DNA of 64,000 bases from Metellina segmentata (taxonomy: Eukaryota > Arthropoda > Arachnida > Araneae > Tetragnathidae), in assembly GCA_947359465.1 (NCBI GenBank), contig OX375883.1, forward strand, positions 94,128,293-94,192,292, written 5' to 3'. The notes beneath the pieces were generated by a model. The model saw nothing but the letters and a program-made list of their open reading frames with translations, was not told where the DNA came from and searched no databases. The position numbers and the translations under genes are program-made. Positions 56,474 to 64,000 of the stretch are shown here, in pieces (position 1 is the stretch's first letter; each line of letters begins with the position of its first letter).

Positions 56474-58682
56474 TCTCTCTATATTAAAAAAAAGTTACCG
56501 CCGCCGCCGCCGCCGCCGAAGAATTGAAATTTTTGTTGTTTAGCTCCATTCTAAGGCGGTTTCCCGAGAAAGTACTGATCGGAAAAATATGAAATTAACA
56601 TGCTTTGTTCTTCATAGTATTCCCTGGATAATTATTAAGATTTTTTTCCGATGCGGCTATTAGTTTAGGTTTTATTAAGTGTTAAAGTTGAAGAAGTGAA
56701 ATTTCTTCCGCGAGTGAGCAAAACACATTCAAAATTTCAGTCTTTAGTCGTGAGTTTTTTTTTAAGAGTACCTCTCAACGTAAATTTTTGCAGCTCGTCG
56801 AGTTTTTTTTGAAATTTAAATGTGGTTCTTGATAATATTTTTTTGAAATTCGGGAAAAATCGGGACATTTTTGTTACTTTTTTTTAAAACTGCCGTATCT
56901 ATATCTAATTACTATTAGTTTTTAATTTTTAAAATATCGTAGTATACCTCAGAATATACTCTTTCTTACGGTACTATTATTTTTGAAATCGGTTAATAAT
57001 TAAATTGGATGCGATCAAAAGTTCGTGATACAAAATTCGGAATCTTCGGATATTTTCGCTACGTTTTGTTAAAACCGTTATGTCTACGGCAAAAACCATT
57101 ATTTTTTAAATTTGAGAACATCACTGAATACACTACATTACACTCTTTCTTATGGTACAATTATTTTTCAAATTGGTTAATAAACAAAATCGATGCAATT
57201 AAAAGTAGGTCATACAATTTTCGGAACTTTCAGATCGTAACTTCCGATACAAAACTAAAATGGTCATATCTATATAGTATTACTGTTAGTTTTTAATTTT
57301 AAAAATATTGCAGTATACCTCACAATGTACTCTTTCTTACGGTACAATTATTTTTAAAATTGGTTCATAAATAAATTCGATGCAATCAAAAGTTGGTGAC
57401 ACAAATTTCGTATTTTTCAGTTCGCATAGCTGGTTCGGCAAACAGCAGTGGGTTGCATTTTATACTATCGGGTTTGCCAGATATCAAATTTATCGTAGCA
57501 ACAATTGCCATAAAAACGATTTCTTTTTATTTGGCGAGGAAAAAGGCTCGCTTTTTTCCCTCTGTTCTCAAGACAGTTTACCGACAAAGTACAATCGTAA
57601 AGTTTTGATATTAACACTGTTTACTTAAAATTGTACAGGGAACAAGATACAGAAGATTTTTTACTGATACGGCTATTAGTTTAGGGTGCATTAAGTGTTA
57701 AAGCAAAACAAAGTGAAATCAATTGCGAAAAATTTTTAATTTTTATCGTTTTTAATTTTCGTTTGTCCAAATATGTGAGATTTACTTTTCATTTGGTATT
57801 CAATCAGTGAGGCTAACTTTTAATTTTAAAAAATTCGGGTTTACTTATTTTTTTGTATCGTTTGTCAAATTTTAATATTTGTTGCTTTCTTTTACCTTTA
57901 CTTTTTTACTGTTTAATTTCGTATAGTTATTTTTTATCATTGCTTTTAGGTTTATTGCTGTTTAATTTGGAATAGTTAATTTTTATTATTTAAGTTTTCA
58001 TTTACGTTTGTCGGAATCAGTGAGGCTTTTCATTTCGTATCCTTTCCTTTTGGTTTTTATTTACGTTCGTCACAATATTTGGGTTTTCATTTACGTTTGT
58101 CGGAATCAGTGAGGCTTTTCATTTCGTATCCTTTCCTTTTGGTTTTTATTTACGTTTGTCACAATTTGTGATGCTTTTTTTTTAACTGTGGATTTTTGGT
58201 TTTTATTTACGTTCGTCACAATATTTGGGTTTTCATTTACGTTTGTCGGAATCAGTGAGGCTTTTCATTTCGTATCCTTTCCTTTTGGTTTTTATTTACG
58301 TTTGTCACAATTTGTGAGGCTTTTTTTTAACTGTGGATTGTTTTATTATTGCTTTTTTGTTAATTGCTGTTTTAGTATAGCGATCGTTTCTGCAAATTAA
58401 TTGTTTCATAGTATCGTTTGAACCCATTTCTTTTTTTTTTAATTTTTTGTGTTTGGTTAATTGCTGTTTTAGTATAGCGATCGTTTCTGCAAATTAATTG
58501 TTTCATAGTATCGTTTGAACCCATTTCTTTTATCGTTTTCATTTAAATTCTTTTGTTTATAATTTTTTAACTGTTCTTTTAATATTATTCCTCTCTTTGT
58601 GGGTTTTACTTTTTACCAAACGAAAGTAAAGTTAAATTGTGTTGGTGTGGGTTTTATTTTCTTGCATTTTTATTTTATAAAA
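56474..58682 (+). mobile_element. Helitron 5' region (untranslated), with direct repeats
   Basis: A likely 5' terminus is TCTCTCTATATTAAAAAAAA at 56474, preceded by A, as Helitrons insert between A and T. A (CCG)n run follows at 56495-56518. Blocks of about 185 bp with 'tactctttcttacggtac' recur at about 56957, 57147 and 57328. A 120- to 180-bp block ('tttacgtttgtcggaatcag') recurs from 58005 to 58340, and 'agtatagcgatcgtttctgc' is duplicated at 58373 and 58473. The 5' end call is inference. Confidence 0.6.
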
Positions 58683-61600
58683 ATGCCTCCACGTCGAAAG
58701 AAACCATCAATACGTAGCAAAAATGCAAAAGACGTGCAATTTCGGAAAAAACAGATGGATGAGAAAAAAAAAGCTGAACAAGAAAAAAAACGCATGTCTA
58801 ACAGTACAGAAAATATGCCACAGGAACGGTTGGAGAAAAAGAGAAAAGCTGATCGTACAGGAAGCATGACGGAGCAGCAACTGCAGAAAAAACGTGCAGG
58901 TGACCATACTCGAAGCATGACGGAGCAGCGGCTGCAGAAAAAACGTGCAGGTGACCATACTCGAAGCATGACGGAGCAGCGGTTGCAGAAAAAACGTGCA
59001 GGTGACCATACTCGAAGCATGACGGAGCAGCGACTGCAGAAAAAACGTGCAGGTGACCATACTCGAAGCATGACGGAGCAGCGACTGCAGAAAAAACGTG
59101 CAGGTGACCATACTCGAAGCATGACGGAGCAGCGACTGCACAACAAACGTGCAGGTGACCGTACAGTTAGTATGACGAAACACAGACTGCAGAACAAACG
59201 TGCAGCTGACCGAAGTAATTTACATGATTGTTGTCCAATGGATGTGTCATCTGTCGTAGCAGGACCATCGGAAGAGTCCATCGCCAGTCTAGCTGAAAGA
59301 ACAGTTCAAATGAAGCGAGCAGCTAACACAAGTAAGCTATATGCTGTGGACAAACCTTCAGAAGATTCTATTGCTCGTTTAGCTGCAAGAAGAGAAAAGG
59401 CTCTAGCCGCCAACCGTCTTCATAACGAGCAGCTTCGGAGAGAACGACAAATAGAGATGGGAGTTGTAACTGCAATTGCATCCGATTATTCATGTGCAAT
59501 GGATGTTTCATGTTTCGAAGCCGGACCATCCGAAGAGTCCGTCGCCCGTCTAGCTGCAAGAAAAGCGAACAAATCCCTACTTCATCAGCAATTGCAGAAG
59601 GAAAATGAACAATGCGTTCCAATGCAAGATGAGTTTCAAGAATATTGTATTGAAGAACGTAAACAGAACACAGTTTTTGCTAGAACCAAGCAGAAAAAAC
59701 TCAGGAAAGCAAAGAAATTGGAATTGGCAGGTGATATATCAACTGGTCAATATGTCAATGTCGAGAAATACAATATGGGAAACTTAGATGTAAAATGTGT
59801 TCATTGCGGAGCGGTGCGTTTTGCCGATCAGAAAGGAAGAACACTGCATTCTTGTTGCCAGAATGGTAAAGTCACGCTTCCGCCACTCAACGAATACCCA
59901 CCTCAGCTGAAGGAACTGCTAACATCTGAAAGCAAAGAGGCACAGCACTATAGGACAAATATTAGGGCGTACAATTCGTCTTTTGCCTTTGCCACTTTTG
60001 GCGCCCACGTGGAAGACATTAAAGGGTTTGGTCCGCCTTTAATCAAGATCCAAGGGGCCGTTTATCACCATGCCTCAACCTCTTTGGCAAATGTTGGTAG
60101 TAATTTGCCAAGGAATGGGCAGATTTATATTTTTGACAATGTGCAAGAGGCCTCGAAAATGCGAATAAATTTGGAAAACCCCAACTTAAACATTCTTCTG
60201 GAGCAGTTACTACGTCACATCAATCCGTATGCTCAGAAGTACAAGATGCTGCGTGATATCAACATTTCTGGAGAAGAATACGTCTTGAACTTTGCTAAGT
60301 ATTCATTTGACGACAAGCGAAGATACAACAAGCCAACGTCTTCAGAAGTGGCTCTTATTATTGTGTCCAAAGACGGGTGTGTTCCAGCCGTGGATCTGCA
60401 GGTGTACCCCAAGCAGGAGGATGGCCGTGAAACAACAATTTTGGCACAAACGTCGCAGCATGCTGATCCCATGACCTTTCCATTGTTGTTTCCGCATGGC
60501 GATCTTGGATGGACCTACAACATGTCGACGGAAAAAGGAAAGAAGATAACCCCTCTTCAGTACTATGGGCACCGATTGGCTCTTCGCCCCAACAAAGGTT
60601 TCAATCCGTTGCTAAATGCTGGAAGGTTGACGCAGCAGTACATTATAAACTGTTACGTGTTGGTTGAGCGCCAACGACTGGATTTTATTCGGCACAATCA
60701 ACGATCTCTGCGCACTGAATGCTACCAGGGGATAGTTGACCATGTTGAGAATAACGGTTTGAATACAGCCGACAAGGTTCGCCTCGGCACGGCAGTTATT
60801 CTACCAGCAACCTACATCGGGTCTCCTCGGTGCATGCAACAGCTGTACCAAGATTCAATGGCGATTTGTCGGAAGTCAGGGAGACCGGATTTTTTCATTA
60901 CAATGACGTGCAATCCCAGATGGTCGGAGATCACCGACACTTTAAAAACGTACTTTGTGAAAGGTACCACTGCAAATGACATTCCAACAATAGTCACGGA
61001 CGTGTTCGCAACAAAAGTTAACAAACTCATTAAAGACTTAGTGGAGGAGCGGGTGTTGGGCCCCATTGTCAATTATGTGTACACCATTGAGTTCCAGAAA
61101 CGTGGACTACCACATGCCCATATACTAGCAGCGCTAAGAACTGATTGCAAACTCCTGGAGCCTAAAGATGTGGATCGATTCATAACCGCAGAGCTGTCAG
61201 ACACGGATTCGTCTCTTCGCTACTATCAACTGCGACACATGATGCATGGACCACACTATGAGGGATTACTCTGTTGGGACAAGGACAAGAAAGTGTGCTC
61301 AAAGAAGTTTCCGAAGGAGTTTTGCAATCAAACGGACATGACTGCCGATGGATTTCCAAAGTACAAGCGCCGTGACAACCGGGACAAGCTTTACGCCTAC
61401 CATGCTAAGAAAGACGGAAAAGTGCAGCATGTGCATAACGGAATGGTGGTGCCTCACAATCCATTTCTACTGAAGAAATATGACTGCCACATCAATGTTG
61501 AGTACTGTTCCTCCGTGATGGCTTTGAAATACATCCACAAGTACATCCATAAAGGCCATGATCGTGCGAGCATGGAATTGAAGCAGCATGAAAACAATGA

Positions 61601-63766
61601 GGTGGAGAAGTACATCGATAGCAGATACGTTAGCCCAATGGAAGCAGCGTGGAGACTAAACGCAATTAAATTGCACGACAGAAGTCACACTGTAGTCAGG
61701 CTCCCAGTGCACCTGGACGGACAGCAGTATGTTACATTTCAAGAAGGACATGAAGAAAGAGTTCTCAACCAAGACTGCAAAACAATGTTAAGTGGATGGT
61801 TTGACCTCAACAAGCAAGATGCAGTGTCAAGGAGCATTCTATACGGAAACGTGCCGGATAATTACACTTGGAATACCAAAAGCAAAAAGTGGACGCCCCG
61901 CAAAAGAGCTGCTAATGTGGTGGGACGCATTACCAATATTTCACCAAGGGATGCAGAAAGATTTTTCTTGAAGCTTACTCTCAACAGAATTACTGGTGCC
62001 ACCTGCTATCAAGATTTGCGAACCCATGAGGGAGTCGTGTATCCAACATTCCGAGAAGCTGCGATTGCCATGGGAATAACAGAAGGCAGTGAAGAAGCTA
62101 ATGCTGTGCTGGAAGAAGCCGCGTCCACTATGATGCCAGGTCCTTTTAGGAGATTCTTCGCTTACTACCTGGTTGGGGACGAACCGTCAGATGCATTACA
62201 ACTGTGGGAGAAGTTTCGAGACGATATGATTAACTATGGCAGCACGGAAAACGAGGCACTTTGTGATATTGAACACCTGCTCAACTCAGAAAATAGGGCG
62301 TGCAAGGATTTCGGACTTCCAAAACCGAATTTTTCAAATGTGCCACAGCCACGCGTGGACTTAGAACATCATCTACAAAAATGCAATTATATTCAACAAA
62401 AGTTCAATGCGGACCAACTCATTGTGTACCAGAGGATCGTTGACTGCATTTCAGGTAAATCTGAAGACCGCACTCAGTGTTTCTTTATTGATGGGCCGGG
62501 TGGGACCGGAAAGACATTCCTGTACACAGATTTGTATCACAGACTCCTCGTCATGGAAAAAAAATTGTTTGCGTTGCTTGGACCGGAATAGCTTCAATTC
62601 TTCTTCCGTGTGGAACCACGTCTCATCGTTTTTTTAACCTGCCCATTGATCTTAAAGAGGGTGAAATCTGCTTCACAAAGCCTCGTGACAAGCGTCGCCT
62701 TCAGGAAACTGATGTTGTTATCTGGGATGAGGCAAGCATGATACCAAGAAAAGCTCTTGAGATTATCGATCGCACTCTTCGTGACGTCATGGATAATAAC
62801 ATTCCGTTCGGCGGAAAGACATTTATCCTGGGAGGAGATTTCAGACAGGTGCTTCCCGTTGTTAAAAAAGCTAGCCGACATCAAATCGTGGACGAGTGCA
62901 TCAAGTCATCTCATCTGTGGACACTCTTTCAGATTCATCACCTGAAGATAAACATGAGAGCGACTGCTGGAGCTGCAAACTTTGCAGACTGGCTGTTGCA
63001 GTTCGGTAATGGAGACCTCGATGAACTCAGCGTGGAAAAATCTTCAGATTTTGCTTGTGCGGATTTGGTCGATTGGTTTTTTGAAAATGTAACAGATGTT
63101 ACCATTGACCTTCTCACCAGAATAATACTGTCTCCCCAGAATGACGAAGTTAACCGAATAAATGAAATGATTTTGTCCAGGTTACCCGGTAAGGAAGTAG
63201 CCAGCTACAGCATCGACAAGGCAACTTTATTTGGAATCGACAAAAGTGATGCAAGAGAAGAAGAAGCCACTCTTAGGTACGCTGACGAGTATCTGCATTC
63301 ATTAACGCCTGCTGGAATGCCACCACACAAGTTAAAGTTAAAAGTTGGCTGCATTGTCATGCTGATTAGAAATCTCTGCATAGCTGATGGCCTCTGTAAT
63401 GGAACTCGTCTCTTGGTGCAACGAATAGGCAGCAGAGTTTTAACTGTAAACATCATCACTGGGGATAAAAAAGGAAACATCGTGGACATACCTAGAATTC
63501 AGCTCAACACTTCAAGTGGACATTCTCATCTGCCCTTTGTTTTGTACCGAAGACAATTTCCGGTTCGCCTTGCGTTTGCGTTAACAATAAACAAGTCACA
63601 AGGGCAGACTTTTGAACACGTAGGTATTTACATTGAACGTCCCATATTTGCACATGGGCAACTATATGTTGCTTTGTCGCGATGTGTGTCTGCTGAAAAC
63701 ATTAAGATCTTTGTAAAAGATGGAAAAAAGATACAAAATATAGTGTATAAAGAAATATTGCATTAG
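58683..63766 (+). CDS. Helitron Rep/helicase (RepHel) with one frame break
   Basis: This would be a protein of about 1,694 residues if the break at the A8 run (62557-62564) is bridged. I take the start at 58683 (MPPRRKKPSIRSK), the first ATG in this frame giving the usual basic N-terminus; an upstream in-frame ATG at 58599 is possible. Residues 61-179 are seven 17-residue repeats (SMTEQRLQKKRAGDHTR). Residues 372-375 begin a zinc-finger-like region (CVHC ... CC). The Rep core has FFITMTCNPRW, the HUH motif PHAHI (His 811 and 813) and the two catalytic tyrosines in KYIHKYIHKG (950 and 954). The PIF1-type helicase starts with GPGGTGKT (1271-1278). After the frame change come VVIWDEASM, GGDFRQVLP, LTINKSQGQTF and YVALSRC. 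It has all parts needed for rolling-circle transposition. No C-terminal endonuclease is present. The element's 3' end is not in the window. Confidence 0.92.
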
Positions 63767-64000
63767 ATTTATGTTGCTCTGTCGAGATGTGTCTGCTTAA
63801 AGCATTAAGATATTTGTAAAAATATGTCAAAAATATGCAAAATATAGTGTATTTGTAAGTATTGTTGCATTACATTTATGTAATTCATAACTTATAATTT
63901 CAATATCACTTCCTGTTTCATCAATGTCCACCAAGCGTCAGTTCCTGTTGAAATATTTTTCTCAAAAACACTAAAAATTAGGCTGTGTTACATCGGGTGG
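63767..64000 (+). mobile_element. Helitron 3' untranslated region, terminus not reached
   Basis: Just after the stop, a diverged repeat of the last coding bases occurs ('tttatgttgctctgtcgaga', 'aagatatttgtaaaaa'). The window ends in 'acatcgggtgg', which may be the start of the terminal hairpin region. No CTRR end with hairpin is seen. Confidence 0.5.

Noticed and set aside
58670..59281. Minus-strand open frames of 203 and 158 residues
   Set aside because: They are shadows of the 17-residue repeats of the Helitron protein on the other strand.

Overview
This is a eukaryotic, arthropod-like, gene-poor window made almost entirely of transposable elements and tandem repeats. No host protein-coding gene can be supported. 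The only clear host-type genes are six tRNA-Ser-like genes. The mix of Tc1/mariner elements of several clades, hAT and MULE-like MITEs, a Helitron, an RNase H-bearing LINE and tRNA-derived SINEs fits an arthropod, and an arachnid (spider) is my best guess. That is inference from repeat style; no marker gene settles it.

Layout. 0-10 kb: a short repeated coding-like fragment, a LINE C-terminal remnant, a mariner pseudogene split by a nested hAT-like MITE, a tRNA-derived SINE cluster with a MULE-like MITE nested in one SINE, and a second copy of the hAT-like MITE. 9.3-12.3 kb: a 1.3-kb mariner-like element with both inverted ends, then an 18-bp minisatellite that abuts a truncated DUF4817-type transposon. 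12.3-15 kb: a 40-bp minisatellite and a 224-bp satellite. 15.8-19.3 kb: an 876-bp inverted-repeat element, a LINE RNase H fragment, a ZBED/GTF2I-like hAT remnant and a second SINE family. 20.9-25.6 kb: a deleted Tc1 whose 3' end became a 116-bp tandem array, a hAT MITE, a SINE, and an internally deleted Tc1 that still has an open DNA-binding-domain frame. 27.5-34.8 kb: an 85-bp satellite, a 173-bp array and a composite macro-repeat with TATA-like segments. 35.2-41.5 kb: a Tc1 derivative swollen to 6.2 kb by about 28 copies of an internal 202-bp segment. 41.9-44.2 kb: a 258-bp satellite carrying a piece of SINE. 44.8-46.3 kb: a near full-length DUF4817-type transposon whose empty site can be read 11 kb away in this same window. 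47.5-49.6 kb: the tRNA-Ser array, one gene per 404-bp unit. 49.8-56.3 kb: a third MITE copy, a 43-bp minisatellite and a 19-bp minisatellite. 56.5-64 kb: an autonomous-type Helitron (zinc finger, HUH/Y2 Rep, PIF1 helicase) with one reading-frame break at an A8 run.

Two themes unite the window. First, tandem arrays repeatedly grow out of transposons: Tc1 twice, a SINE once, and possibly the DUF4817 element. Second, target-site duplications and nested insertions are preserved well enough to order events, for example mariner before the hAT-like MITE and SINE before the MULE-like MITE. A 16-bp palindrome, GACGAGATATCTCGTC, recurs at many unrelated-looking loci and is the core of at least two tandem families.
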